NCBI GenBank assembly: GCA_900316965.1
Contig: ONEY01000006.1
Coordinates: 20,815 to 84,814 of the forward strand
Length of the DNA: 64,000 bases
Reading direction: 5' to 3'
Source of the DNA: an uncultured Bacteroidales bacterium
GTDB taxonomy: Bacteria > Bacteroidota > Bacteroidia > Bacteroidales > P3
The notes beneath the pieces are model-generated. The model was not told the origin of the DNA. It saw only the letters and a program-made list of their open reading frames with translations, and did no database searches. Shown piece by piece: positions 27,114-36,882 of this stretch; positions within the stretch are counted from its first letter, which is position 1; each line of letters opens with the position of its first letter. The translations under genes and the position numbers were made by a program.

Positions 27114-28910
27114 ATGGCAGAGAACAACACCACCAAAAACAAGCCCACTTTTGGCAAAATCATGCTGGCGTCGGCAGTAGGAACACTCATCGTGATGGTA
27201 TGCATTGGCATATTCAAGCTGCTTATGTTTTTCGGCATAGTTGGATCGTTGTCGAAAGACGACGTCCCCGTAGTTGCCAAAGGCACTTTTCTGAAGATTG
27301 ACCTCACAAGCGCTTTGGAGGAACGTTCGCCCAGCGAGCTCAACAGCTGGATTAACAAAAGCAACAGTGTTGGTTTCAACGACATGCTACGCAGTATAAA
27401 CGCCGCCGCCAACGACGAAAAGATAGACGGCATATATCTTTATATGGGCAGCTCATACCCGCACTCATGGGGACGCAGCGAGGAGTTGCGCCATACTCTT
27501 GAGCTTTTTTGCGAGAGTGGCAAGCCTGTGTTTGCCTATGCCGACAATTATAGCCAACAATCGTACTTTCTGGCATCTGTCGCCGACAGTATTTATATGA
27601 ATCCCTCTGGTATTCTTTTCTTCCAAGGCATAGGTGCCGAAGGGCTTTTCTTTAAAGAAATGCTCGACAAGCTGGCGGTGAAGATGACCCTTGTGCGTCC
27701 AAAAAGCAACAACTTTAAGAGCGCAGGCGAGATGTACACCATGAATCACATGAGCGACGCCAACAGAGCACAAATAAGACAGTATATCAACAGCATTTGG
27801 CAATATGTGATAGAGCAAATAGCCGAGGCACGCGACATAAGCACCGAAGAGCTTAACCAAATGGCCAACGAGCTCACGGCATGCCTGCCCGAGGATGCCA
27901 TTAAAAGAAAACTTATCGACCGTCTGTGCTTTGAGAACGACGTTGTAAAAACCATGGAAAAAGACTACGGGAGCAAAAACACCATAGAACTCCCTGACTA
28001 CTGCAAGACCGTCAAACCAACGACAACAACTAAAGACAAAATTGCCGTTATCTACGCAGAGGGCGATGTTGTGGAAGGCGATGGAATAAACACAGCCGTG
28101 TATTCCGACAAAATAACCAAAGCGCTCGACAACGCCGCCAAAGACGACAACATCAAAGCCATTGTGCTTCGCGTCAACTCACCCGGCGGACAAGTGACGG
28201 CCTCTGAGATAATGACAAATGCCGTAATAAGAGCCAAAACCAAGAAGCCCGTGGTAGTTTCGATGGGCGATGTGGCCGCATCGGCTGGATATGAGATATC
28301 GTGCAACGCCAATTATATCGTTGCCCAACCCACCACCATAACCGGCAGCATAGGCGTCTTTGCCTCTATTCCGGAAGTTGGTGGCACCCTGCGCCGCTAC
28401 CTTGGCATAACCACCGACACCGTGCTCACCAACACAAACGCAGCAGGGCTGAGCATAATGAGGCCTATGTCGCCCAAAGTGCTCGAACTGATGCAACGCA
28501 ATGTTGAAGAATTCTACACCGTCTTTGTCAACCGAGTTGCCAAAGGACGCGGACTTAAGTACGACTTTGTCGATAGCATAGCACGCGGACGAGTGTGGAC
28601 AGGAAGAGACGCACTCAAGCTGGGACTTGTCGACGCCCTCGGTGGCCTTGACGACGCCATAAGCATTGCCGCCGACAGCGCCGGAATAAAGAACTACACC
28701 GTTATCGACTACCCCGCCAATGAGAGTATAATGGAAGAGCTATCAAAATTTAAAGATCAATCATCTGGCACCGCCAAAATCAAAACACTTGAGCCGCAGG
28801 CGGGCGACCGTGTATGGATTGGAGGCAATGCCGCCACCGAAGCCCTAAACCGCATACTCGAAACCCGCGGTCTTCAGGCGCGTGTAGAATTTCTACTAAT
28901 AACAGAATAG
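27114..28910 (+). CDS. sppA: Signal peptide peptidase SppA, long (67K) type
   Basis: SppA is a membrane-anchored serine-lysine protease that digests cleaved signal peptides. One N-terminal helix (about residues 20-43, LASAVGTLIVMVCIGIFKLL) anchors two S49 domains. The general-base lysine is at residue 202 (SNNFKSAGEMYTM) in the N-domain. The catalytic serine is at residue 390 (GDVAASAGYEISC) in the C-domain. LRVNSPGGQVTASE and GSIGVFASIPEVGG complete the family pattern. The length of 598 residues is normal. It heads a plus-strand run with the SUMF1-like and agu genes. Confidence 0.95.
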   Translation: MAENNTTKNKPTFGKIMLASAVGTLIVMVCIGIFKLLMFFGIVGSLSKDDVPVVAKGTFLKIDLTSALEERSPSELNSWINKSNSVGFNDMLRSINAAANDEKIDGIYLYMGSSYPHSWGRSEELRHTLELFCESGKPVFAYADNYSQQSYFLASVADSIYMNPSGILFFQGIGAEGLFFKEMLDKLAVKMTLVRPKSNNFKSAGEMYTMNHMSDANRAQIRQYINSIWQYVIEQIAEARDISTEELNQMANELTACLPEDAIKRKLIDRLCFENDVVKTMEKDYGSKNTIELPDYCKTVKPTTTTKDKIAVIYAEGDVVEGDGINTAVYSDKITKALDNAAKDDNIKAIVLRVNSPGGQVTASEIMTNAVIRAKTKKPVVVSMGDVAASAGYEISCNANYIVAQPTTITGSIGVFASIPEVGGTLRRYLGITTDTVLTNTNAAGLSIMRPMSPKVLELMQRNVEEFYTVFVNRVAKGRGLKYDFVDSIARGRVWTGRDALKLGLVDALGGLDDAISIAADSAGIKNYTVIDYPANESIMEELSKFKDQSSGTAKIKTLEPQAGDRVWIGGNAATEALNRILETRGLQARVEFLLITE

Positions 28911-28986
28911 AAAAGATTTCCATAAACAAAAGAACAACCGCTACATACGTTATGAATTTATTCCCTCAACCGACAGTCACAACCTA

Positions 28987-29727
28987 ATGATAATCATCCT
29001 CATCATCTTTATGATTCTATTCTCGTCAGCATCGGCTCAGAGCAACATAGTACCTCAGTTCAGCAGCGTTCTCGAGTCGAACAAGCAAAACCACATGGTT
29101 AGTTGGATTTGCTATGGCGACACGCTGTCGACAGAGATGAGCGACGAGCATGGGTTTATTGTACAGTTGGATGGTTTCTGGATAACCAGCGAAGAGATCA
29201 CGCAAGATTTATGGGAATGGTATATGAAGGCCAATCCCTCAGCTGTTGTAGGCGACTCGATGCCTGTGACAGGGATCAGCAAAGATGAGGTTGATGAATT
29301 CTGCCACCAAGTGAACATATCGACAGGGGCCGAATGGCGCCTGCCAACAGTAGAGGAATGGCTAACCGCATGCCGTGGGGGCGCAGCTACCGAAAAATAC
29401 ACCTATTCCGGAAGCGACAACCACCATTATGTGGCATGGACGAACGACAACAGCAAAGGCAAACCACACCGCACCGCCCTTCTAATTCCCAACGAAACAA
29501 AGGTTTACGACATGGACGGCAACGTGGCAGAAATGGTTACAGATGGCGACAGTATCATATTTATGGGCGGCAGTTTCTTGGATAAATTCCCATCGAAAGG
29601 TAAGAAAAAAATAACATTCAACCATAGATTTCCAACACCTCCCAAGCAAGCGCAAGGTTTTAGGATTGTCCAACATAAACCACTTTGGTTTAATATTTAC
29701 GGGGAATGTGTGCCACATCAACCTTGA
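28987..29727 (+). CDS. Exported SUMF1 / formylglycine-generating-enzyme-like protein
   Basis: The 246-residue protein has a signal peptide (IILIIFMILFSSASA-QS) and then a C-type-lectin-like SUMF1 fold. The hallmark strings are degraded but visible: WRLPTVEEWLTACRGG near residue 117, YDMDGNVAEMV (normally NVWEW), MGGSFLDK (normally RGGSW) and QGFRIVQHK at the end. The copper-binding cysteines of true formylglycine-generating enzymes are not seen, so it is probably a binding or structural relative of the GldK type rather than an oxidase. It sits between sppA and aguB without an obvious functional link. Confidence 0.75.
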   Translation: MIIILIIFMILFSSASAQSNIVPQFSSVLESNKQNHMVSWICYGDTLSTEMSDEHGFIVQLDGFWITSEEITQDLWEWYMKANPSAVVGDSMPVTGISKDEVDEFCHQVNISTGAEWRLPTVEEWLTACRGGAATEKYTYSGSDNHHYVAWTNDNSKGKPHRTALLIPNETKVYDMDGNVAEMVTDGDSIIFMGGSFLDKFPSKGKKKITFNHRFPTPPKQAQGFRIVQHKPLWFNIYGECVPHQP

Positions 29728-29819
29728 AAAGACAGAAACACCACATATAAACCAAAACCAAGAAGGCTGGCAAAGCACTTATTAAGAGTAAAAAACAAAA
29801 AAAACATCTAATATAACCA

Positions 29820-30701
29820 ATGTCCATAGAATCACATAAAGTCAAAGTAGGTCTCGCGCAGATGAGCTGCGGTCCTGACAAACAGCAAAACATAGCCCGC
29901 TACACCGAACGAGTGCGTCAACTCGCCGCTGACGGAGCCCAAATAATATGTCTTCAAGAGCTCTTTGCCTCGCTATACTTCTGCGATGTCGAAGATTACC
30001 ACAATTTCCGTTATGCCGAGCCCATTCCTGACGGTCCCACGACACAGCATTTCATGGCTTTGGCACGAGAGCTTGGCGTCGTTATCATCTGCTCGATGTT
30101 TGAAAAGCGCGCCGAGGGTCTTTACCACAACACCACCGCTGTCATTGACGCTGATGGATCGTACCTAGGGAAATACCGCAAAATGCACATCCCCGACGAC
30201 CCCGGGTACTATGAAAAATTCTATTTCACACCTGGCGACCTCGGATACCGTATTTTCAACACGCGCTTTGCGCGTATCGGTGTACTCATCTGCTGGGATC
30301 AATGGTATCCAGAAGCATCGCGCATAACCGCGCTCATGGGAGCAGAAATACTCTTCTACCCCACTGCTATAGGTTGGGCGATAGATCAAGACACAGAAAC
30401 CAACGACGAACAATATCAAGCATGGCAAACCATCCAACGCAGCCATGCCGTGGCCAACGGAGTGCCCGTGGTCAGCGTCAACCGCACAGGCCGCGAGGGC
30501 GACATGCAGTTTTGGGGAGGTTCCTTCGTCACCAACGCCTTCGGCCGCATATTATGGCAGGCGCCACATCTAGAGGAATGCACGCACATCCAAGAGCTTG
30601 ATCTCTGCGACAGCGACCGATACCGTCGCCACTGGCCCTATCTACGCGACCGTCGAATAGACAGTTATTCTCCTATCTTGAAACGATACATCGACGAATA
30701 A
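29820..30701 (+). CDS. aguB: N-carbamoylputrescine amidase
   Basis: This nitrilase-superfamily enzyme converts N-carbamoylputrescine to putrescine, CO2 and ammonia. The catalytic triad is present: Glu in CLQELFASLYF near residue 43, Lys in KYRKMHIPDDPG near residue 117, and Cys in VLICWDQWYPEAS near residue 154. The FASLYFC and DPGYYEKFYF strings are specific for the agmatine-pathway branch of the family. The 293-residue length is typical. aguA follows 70 bases later, so the two genes carry out consecutive steps from agmatine to putrescine. Confidence 0.94.
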   Translation: MSIESHKVKVGLAQMSCGPDKQQNIARYTERVRQLAADGAQIICLQELFASLYFCDVEDYHNFRYAEPIPDGPTTQHFMALARELGVVIICSMFEKRAEGLYHNTTAVIDADGSYLGKYRKMHIPDDPGYYEKFYFTPGDLGYRIFNTRFARIGVLICWDQWYPEASRITALMGAEILFYPTAIGWAIDQDTETNDEQYQAWQTIQRSHAVANGVPVVSVNRTGREGDMQFWGGSFVTNAFGRILWQAPHLEECTHIQELDLCDSDRYRRHWPYLRDRRIDSYSPILKRYIDE

Positions 30702-30771
30702 TCGACAGTCCATTCCTTTTACAGGTTCAGCCACCCAATTCACAATAATCAAAACACAACTTCCATTTACA

Positions 30772-31815
30772 ATGATACTAACCCCAACACCTAAAGAGCG
30801 CGGATTTTTCATGCCCGCAGAATGGGAAAAACACGAAGCCACATGGCTCAGCTATCCCCACAACGAAGACTCATGGCCAGGGAAAATAGAATCTATTTTC
30901 CCCTCCTACCACCTCTTCATCAAAACGCTCACCGAGGTTGAAACCGTCCACATCAACGTACAGGACGATATAATGGAACAAAATGTCCGCAACGCCCTCA
31001 AGGAAGCTGGTGCCTTTATGGTCAACATCGAGTTTCATCGCTTCCCCACCAACGACGCATGGTGCAGAGACCACGGTCCCGCATTCCTCCTCAACCACAA
31101 AGTACCGGGACTTAGAGCTATCGTCAACTGGAACCATAACGCATGGGGCGGCAAATATCCATACGACCTCGACACACAAATTCCGGAACGCATAGCCGAA
31201 CACCTTGGCATGACTATGTTCCAGCCCAACATTGTCATGGAAGGTGGCTCCATTGACGTTAACGGCAAAGGAGACCTATTGACGACGACATCATGTCTGC
31301 TCAATCCCAACCGCAACCCCAACCTAAGCCAGGAACAGATAGAAGAACATCTGCGCGCCTACTATGGTGTTGAGAACATCATCTGGCTAGGCGAAGGCAT
31401 TGTTGGCGACGACACCGATGGTCATGTCGACGATCTCAGCCGCTTTGTAGACGAGGATGTCATCATCACAGCGGTTGAATACGACAAGAACGACGAGAAC
31501 TATGCTCCACTGCAGGCCAATCTGAAGCTCCTCAACCAATGCCGTCTTGCCAACGGCAAGCAGCCGACCATAGTGGAGCTGCCGATGCCATCACTTGTGG
31601 AATGGGAAGGGCAGCGCTTACCAGCATCTTACGCCAACTTCTACATTTGCAACGGATTGGTAATATTTCCGACTTACAAGTGCGACAATGACACCGAAGC
31701 TGCATATATACTGGAGGAATGTTTCCCCTCGCGCGAGATTGTAGGAATAGACAGCACAGACATTATTTGGGGTCTTGGCAGTTTCCATTGCCTTAGCCAG
31801 CAGATGCCAATGTAA
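30772..31815 (+). CDS. aguA: Agmatine deiminase
   Basis: The enzyme hydrolyses agmatine to N-carbamoylputrescine, the substrate of the neighbouring aguB product. The family motifs run in order: WEKHEATWLSYPHN near residue 18, DAWCRDHGPAFL near residue 96, EGGSIDVNG near residue 158, GDDTDGHVDDLSRF near residue 215, and the nucleophilic cysteine in LGSFHCLSQQ near the C-terminus. The 347-residue length is normal. It is convergent with the DMT transporter gene, the stops being 26 bases apart. Confidence 0.95.
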   Translation: MILTPTPKERGFFMPAEWEKHEATWLSYPHNEDSWPGKIESIFPSYHLFIKTLTEVETVHINVQDDIMEQNVRNALKEAGAFMVNIEFHRFPTNDAWCRDHGPAFLLNHKVPGLRAIVNWNHNAWGGKYPYDLDTQIPERIAEHLGMTMFQPNIVMEGGSIDVNGKGDLLTTTSCLLNPNRNPNLSQEQIEEHLRAYYGVENIIWLGEGIVGDDTDGHVDDLSRFVDEDVIITAVEYDKNDENYAPLQANLKLLNQCRLANGKQPTIVELPMPSLVEWEGQRLPASYANFYICNGLVIFPTYKCDNDTEAAYILEECFPSREIVGIDSTDIIWGLGSFHCLSQQMPM

Positions 31816-31841
31816 TATCAGAAAACGACTCAAGGACATTC

Positions 31842-32861
31842 TTATCCAACAAAGAAAAGGCTTACTCCAAAGACGCTGATAATAGCGCCAATCACTTCAC
31901 GCAATGTCACCTTCTGATGGAAAAACACCACAGAAGGCAGAATTATAAGAACAGGCGTTAACGCAAAAATAGTTTGCGCAATACCTGTTGCTGTGTATTG
32001 TGTCGCCATCAACGACAAGCCAACACCGATGAAAGGGCCAAACATCATTGAGAAAAAAGCACTTCTCATAGCTTTTCTATCGCCCACCGCATGATGCAAC
32101 TGAGCAACACCATTCTTAGAAAAACATAACAGAGCAAACATAAAACCAGCGAGACCCATTATGCCACGTATCATAGTTGATGCAAAAGGGATGCTAACCC
32201 GTAAAGGAACAGGCAATATGGCGCCATCGGGTATCATGTTTTCATCCAAGCCTAGCAAAGCAAGCGACGAATCATAGTTATCCAGACCTATCTTGCTCAG
32301 CACCAATCCCGCGCCTTGGCATATTCCAGCCATAACAGCAAAAAACAAACCATTCATTGGTAACGAAAGACGAAATTTCTTGACCATAGAAGTTGTCTTA
32401 GTAGCAGTAGAATCTTCATTTGCATCGTCACGTTTCGACAGTATTGAAACTGCGATACCAGTCAATGTTACCAGCATACCCACTATGGCAAATGGTCGAA
32501 TATGCTCGCCGATGAATATGCGTCCAAGTATTGCTGCCGTTGGTGCCGACAAAGTCATAAACAGCTGTCCGAAACGAGAGCCTATTATGATATACCCCTT
32601 CATCAAGCAGTAGTCGCCTACAACGTAGCCTACAAGTCCCGACAATAACAGCCAAAGCCAAGTAGAGCTATTGGCATAACGCGGGATAGGAACACCCATA
32701 GTAAGCCATAGTGTCAGAGCCAAAAAGCAGAGCGACATTGTCATCCTCACGGCATTGAATGGCAAGGATCCCATACGTTTAGAGCCAACCTCAGCAAAAA
32801 GAGCCGTTACTGTGAACGACAAAGCCACAAACAAGGATAATATCTCACCAAAGAACATCAT
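31842..32861 (-). CDS. EamA/DMT-family membrane exporter
   Basis: About ten membrane helices in two EamA repeats make up the protein (VGYVVGDYCLMKGYIIIGSR in repeat one, TQYTATGIAQTIFALTPVLI in repeat two). Between them is a hydrophilic loop (KRDDANEDSTATKTT) near residue 165 in the long frame. I choose the ATG at 32861, just after the MATE gene's stop at 32869. An in-frame ATG at 32912 would lie inside that gene and add 17 residues. DMT proteins export amino acids, nucleosides or similar metabolites; the substrate cannot be told. It appears to be in one operon with the MATE gene. Confidence 0.85.
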   Translation of the reverse strand: MMFFGEILSLFVALSFTVTALFAEVGSKRMGSLPFNAVRMTMSLCFLALTLWLTMGVPIPRYANSSTWLWLLLSGLVGYVVGDYCLMKGYIIIGSRFGQLFMTLSAPTAAILGRIFIGEHIRPFAIVGMLVTLTGIAVSILSKRDDANEDSTATKTTSMVKKFRLSLPMNGLFFAVMAGICQGAGLVLSKIGLDNYDSSLALLGLDENMIPDGAILPVPLRVSIPFASTMIRGIMGLAGFMFALLCFSKNGVAQLHHAVGDRKAMRSAFFSMMFGPFIGVGLSLMATQYTATGIAQTIFALTPVLIILPSVVFFHQKVTLREVIGAIISVFGVSLFFVG

Positions 32862-32868
32862 TGAAAGA

Positions 32869-34272
32869 TTAGAGTAGATTATTATTACAGCCTCCATTTC
32901 GACGAGTCTCATATTCCTTCTCCCTCAATTGCCGAGATATCCACATCGCGAAAGGAATAGAAAGCAAGAATGTACAAACATCTGCGACGGCCTGTGTCGC
33001 GACAACGCCGTTCAAGCCATAGAAACGAGGCAATAAGAGAATAGCGGGTATAAAGAAAAGACCTTGACGGCCAATAGAGAGCAGCGTCGACCGTATTGGC
33101 ATTCTGATGTTTTGGAATAACATATTAGTGGCTGTACTCAGAGTGACAAGAGGGAATACAGCACACTGCCATCTCAAAGCCTGCGTGCCGATTTGAATAA
33201 GTACAGGATCCTTGTCACGGAAAATGGCGATAATATGAGGGGCAAAGATAAAACCCGCAACAGAAAGCACAGTAAGCATGATTGTTGATACTGAGAAGGC
33301 GAATAGGTAAGACTGTCTCACTCGTCCATATTTGTGGGCTCCGTAATTGAAGCCACACACGGGCTGAAACCCTTGTACGAAGCCCAAGATGAGAGAAAAG
33401 GCGAACATCGTTGTTCGAGAGACAACTGCAAACGCCGCCACCGAGGAGTCCTCCTGACCTACTGGAGCATAACTAGCGGCCGCATAGTTGAGCAAAACCA
33501 CAGAGGCGCAATTGAAAGTTTGACGGCACAATGAGGGTAAGCCACCTGCAACAATTTCCTTATAGAAATACCAAGAAGGCTTGAAATTGCGGAGCTTGAT
33601 ATGCACCGATTCACCACGTGTGGTTCCACCCAAGAGCAGACACCAGGCAAAGAGCTGGCTTATCGCTGTCGCCAACGAGGCGCCTGTGACACCCATATCC
33701 AAAGAGAATATCAACAGAGGGTCAAGGACTATGTTGAGTGCCGCGCCGCTTACGATGCCAATCATGCCAAATCGGGCGTTGCCCTGAAGACGCAATTGGT
33801 TGTTCAACGTCAAAGCCGACATCATGAAGGGCGATGCAATAAGGATGAATCTCAGATAATCGCAAGCAAAAGGTACCACTTTAGAAGGAGCTCCCAGCAA
33901 TCTGACAAGCTCGGGCAACAATGGCAGTCCTATTAGAGCCGCCACAAAGCCCACCAACAAAGGGGTAAAGAAACCCACAGCAGCCATATTGCCAGCGTCG
34001 TCACGACGTAAAGAGCCAAGGGCACGAGAGATGTAATTGCCCGACCCATGACCGAAAAAGAAGCCTACTGCTTGAATGAAAGCCATATAAGCGAAGCCTA
34101 TACCTATACCTGCTGTGGCTTCGGTTGAAAGATGACCAACGAAAGCAGCGTCGACGACATTGTAAAGGGCAGTAACAACCATACTCACCATACTTGGCAA
34201 TGCCAAACGCAACACCAGTCTTGGCACTGGTGTCTCGGTCATCTCTCTGTATTTCGAATCAAGGTCGTGCAA
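32869..34272 (-). CDS. MATE-family efflux transporter
   Basis: The 467-residue protein has twelve predicted helices. MATE signatures include MTETPVPRLVLRLALPSMVS at the start, TALYNVVDAAFVGHLSTEAT near residue 37, and GFVQGFQPVCGFNYGAHKYG near residue 290. It is a Na+- or H+-coupled exporter of cationic drugs or metabolites; the substrate is not predictable. The HtrA-like gene lies directly upstream, its stop four bases before this start, so the protease, MATE and DMT genes are in one run. Confidence 0.92.
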   Translation of the reverse strand: MHDLDSKYREMTETPVPRLVLRLALPSMVSMVVTALYNVVDAAFVGHLSTEATAGIGIGFAYMAFIQAVGFFFGHGSGNYISRALGSLRRDDAGNMAAVGFFTPLLVGFVAALIGLPLLPELVRLLGAPSKVVPFACDYLRFILIASPFMMSALTLNNQLRLQGNARFGMIGIVSGAALNIVLDPLLIFSLDMGVTGASLATAISQLFAWCLLLGGTTRGESVHIKLRNFKPSWYFYKEIVAGGLPSLCRQTFNCASVVLLNYAAASYAPVGQEDSSVAAFAVVSRTTMFAFSLILGFVQGFQPVCGFNYGAHKYGRVRQSYLFAFSVSTIMLTVLSVAGFIFAPHIIAIFRDKDPVLIQIGTQALRWQCAVFPLVTLSTATNMLFQNIRMPIRSTLLSIGRQGLFFIPAILLLPRFYGLNGVVATQAVADVCTFLLSIPFAMWISRQLREKEYETRRNGGCNNNLL

Positions 34273-34276
34273 GCAA

Positions 34277-35413
34277 CTACAAGTTTTTAATTATTTGAGT
34301 GTTACCTTTCGAGTTGAGCAAAGTCAGCTTTACATTATACTCTTTACCGTCGCGAAGAAAAGTAACCTCCACTTGGTCGCCAGGATTGAAAAGAGCCACC
34401 TCTTCCATCATTGAGGCATACGAATTCACTTCCATTCCATTGACATTGAGCAGTATGTCGCCTTTTTTCATACCTGCCTTGTCGGCTGCGCAGTCAGGGA
34501 TAACACGTGCGATATAAATGCCTTTAGGCTCGCTGAGATTAAGTTGCTTGGCAACATCGCCAGTAACCTCGACAACATTGACTCCAAGGTAGCCACGTTG
34601 AACGACACCATATTGTCGCAAGTCGCTGGTAACCTTGCGAGCTATGTTGCTAGGGATGGCGAAGGAATAGCCCGTATAGTAGCCGTTGCCGCTGGCGATG
34701 GCAGTGTTGATACCAATAAGTTCAGCATGACCATTAACCAAAGCGCCGCCTGAATTGCCGCTGTTGACAGCTGCGTCGGTTTGAATGAATGACTCAATGG
34801 TGCTTTCGACGCCAGGGTTGTTGATGATATTCATATATCTTGCTTTGGCTGAGATGATGCCCGCTGTTACGGTTGATGTCAGGTTGAAAGGATTGCCTAT
34901 TGCAAGCACCGGTTCGCCAATGCGAGCCGAGTCGCTATTGCCGAAAGGTATCGACTGCAACCCTGTAGCCTCAATTTTAATCACAGCCAAATCGGTAGCG
35001 GGGTCCAAACCCACAATGCGAGCCGGGACCTCACGTTTGTCGTTGAGAGTGACAAAGACACTTTCAGCGTCCTGCACAACATGGTTGTTGGTAACAATAT
35101 ATCCATCATCGCTGATGATTACGCCCGAACCATAGGCGTTGTAAGTCTGTTTGCGCACTCCGCGATCGATAATCATTCCGAAGAAAGTCTGATACAGCGG
35201 GGTCAGCTTGGTCATCTCGGTCTTGATGTGCACCACGCCGTCGATAGTCAATGCCGCGACATCGCTAAAGTCTGTTTGAGTAGTCAGATTTGGTCGCTGA
35301 ACGGCCTCAACCACTTTTTTTGCATACTCTTTTTTCTCTTTTGTCTGTGCCGTGCATCCCGAGGGGATCATCATGCCGGCAACCACTGCCATTATCAAAA
35401 ACAGATGTCTCAT
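34277..35413 (-). CDS. HtrA/DegP-like serine protease, lipoprotein form
   Basis: The 378-residue protein starts with a lipoprotein signal (MRHLFLIMAVVAGMMIPSG followed by the lipidated Cys). The S1C catalytic triad is complete: His in VTNNHVVQDAES near residue 110, Asp in PATDLAVIKIEA near residue 140, and Ser in NSGNSGGALVNGH near residue 220. One PDZ domain follows at about residues 270-365 (GIYIARVIPDCAADKAGMKK). The single PDZ resembles DegS or short DegQ types. Likely role: quality control of envelope proteins, anchored in a membrane. The upstream intergenic region carries AAAGTC/GACTTT arms, but no clear promoter was found. Confidence 0.9.
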   Translation of the reverse strand: MRHLFLIMAVVAGMMIPSGCTAQTKEKKEYAKKVVEAVQRPNLTTQTDFSDVAALTIDGVVHIKTEMTKLTPLYQTFFGMIIDRGVRKQTYNAYGSGVIISDDGYIVTNNHVVQDAESVFVTLNDKREVPARIVGLDPATDLAVIKIEATGLQSIPFGNSDSARIGEPVLAIGNPFNLTSTVTAGIISAKARYMNIINNPGVESTIESFIQTDAAVNSGNSGGALVNGHAELIGINTAIASGNGYYTGYSFAIPSNIARKVTSDLRQYGVVQRGYLGVNVVEVTGDVAKQLNLSEPKGIYIARVIPDCAADKAGMKKGDILLNVNGMEVNSYASMMEEVALFNPGDQVEVTFLRDGKEYNVKLTLLNSKGNTQIIKNL

Positions 35414-35642
35414 AACTAAAAATATTGAAAAAATGTTTTAATATAAGGTTTAAAAGTCGAAAAGACTTTCTTATTATCAATCAATTAACATCGTATACCA
35501 TTGTAGCAAATTCAATAACATAGCTTGATTCTCAATTATTATCAAATCTTGTCGTCAAAAAAGTATGAGCGGCTTTTTTTACTAAAGTATATTTGAAAAC
35601 AGAAAAAAAACGAAATTATTATAATAAACGATAATTTTTATG

Positions 35643-35650
35643 TAAATTTG
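35643..35650 (+). promoter_or_regulatory. Candidate -7 element of the surface-sugar gene run
   Basis: TAAATTTG, an exact match to TAnnTTTG, lies 35 bases before the glycosyltransferase ATG. No TTTG occurs at the ideal -33 distance, so the call depends on the -7 match and position. Confidence 0.45.
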
Positions 35651-35685
35651 CAATTTGAAACATTTTTCATTTCAAACTTTAGTCA

Positions 35686-36804
35686 ATGAAAATCATTATA
35701 GTAGGAACAGCATATCCGTATCGTGGCGGGCTCAGTGCCTTCAACGAAAGGCTGGCATACGAGTACCTACAGCGGGGAGACCAGGTGGAAATATACACTT
35801 TCACTCTGCAGTACCCTTCTTTTCTTTTTCCTGGAAAGACACAATATAGCGACGAGCCCGCTCCCGAAGGGCTTGTCATACATCGTCGCGTCAACTCCAT
35901 CAACCCTTTCAACTGGCTATCTGTAGGTCGCGAAATAGCAAAAAAACGCCCCGACCTGCTTATCACCAAATATTGGCTTCCTTTCATGGGGCCGTGCCTA
36001 GGCACCATTGAGCGTAGAGTGCGCCGCAACCATCACACACGCATCGTCTCTATACTTGACAACATAATACCTCACGAGCATCGTCCCGGCGACAAGATGT
36101 TCTCTCGCTATTTTGTCAAATCGACCGACGGTTTCGTGGCGATGTCACGCTCGGTGCTCAACGACCTTTCGATATTCGACAAAAACAAGCCTCGACGCTT
36201 CTGCCCTCACCCGCTTTACGACCACTATGGAGAACTTATCAGCAAGGAGAGCGCACGTCAGCTTCTCGATCTGGACCCCGAGGGACGCTATGTGTTGTTT
36301 TTTGGATTCATAAGGGGGTACAAAGGGCTTGATTTGCTCTTGGACGCTATGGCCAAACCCGAAATCAAAGCTGCGGGGATCAAACTGATGGTTGCAGGAG
36401 AGTTTTATGGCGACTCCAAACCCTATTTGGAACAGATAGAACGGCTGGGCATTAAAGACAGCGTTCTGCTGTTCACCGACTTTATACCCGACAGTCAGGT
36501 AAACCGATATTTCCGTGCTTGCGACATTGTGGCACAGCCATACAAGAGCGCGACACAAAGCGGAGTGACCCAGATAGCGTTTCATTTTGAAAAGCCGATG
36601 CTAGTCACCAATGTGGGCGGATTGGCAGAGATTGTCCCCGACGGGAAGATAGGTTATGTGGTAGAGCCCGACTCGGACCAAATAGCCCAAGTACTATCTG
36701 AGTACTATCAAGGTAGTCACGAAGCCGCTTTCACAGAGGGGGTCAAAGAGGAGAAGAAAAAATACTCGTGGCAAAATATGACTGCCGCCATTGACAGTCT
36801 CTAA
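35686..36804 (+). CDS. Family 4 glycosyltransferase
   Basis: The 372-residue GT-B enzyme has an N-terminal Rossmann strand with the donor/acceptor loop (IIVGTAYPYRGGLSAFNERL). The C-terminal nucleotide-sugar domain begins near residue 200 (YVLFFGFIRGYKGLDLLLDA). The E-x7-E-like region is visible in PYKSATQSGVTQIAFHFEKP near residue 285. It begins a plus-strand run that continues with heptose-activation genes, so it probably transfers a sugar onto a surface glycan or glycoprotein. The donor is not determined, though a GDP-heptose donor would fit the context. Confidence 0.85.
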   Translation: MKIIIVGTAYPYRGGLSAFNERLAYEYLQRGDQVEIYTFTLQYPSFLFPGKTQYSDEPAPEGLVIHRRVNSINPFNWLSVGREIAKKRPDLLITKYWLPFMGPCLGTIERRVRRNHHTRIVSILDNIIPHEHRPGDKMFSRYFVKSTDGFVAMSRSVLNDLSIFDKNKPRRFCPHPLYDHYGELISKESARQLLDLDPEGRYVLFFGFIRGYKGLDLLLDAMAKPEIKAAGIKLMVAGEFYGDSKPYLEQIERLGIKDSVLLFTDFIPDSQVNRYFRACDIVAQPYKSATQSGVTQIAFHFEKPMLVTNVGGLAEIVPDGKIGYVVEPDSDQIAQVLSEYYQGSHEAAFTEGVKEEKKKYSWQNMTAAIDSL

Positions 36805-36882
36805 CGTTCTAACAATCTGCCACAAAACGACAACAACTCATCCAAAACCATCAACAATCTAAAAAAAATTCAACTTAATACC

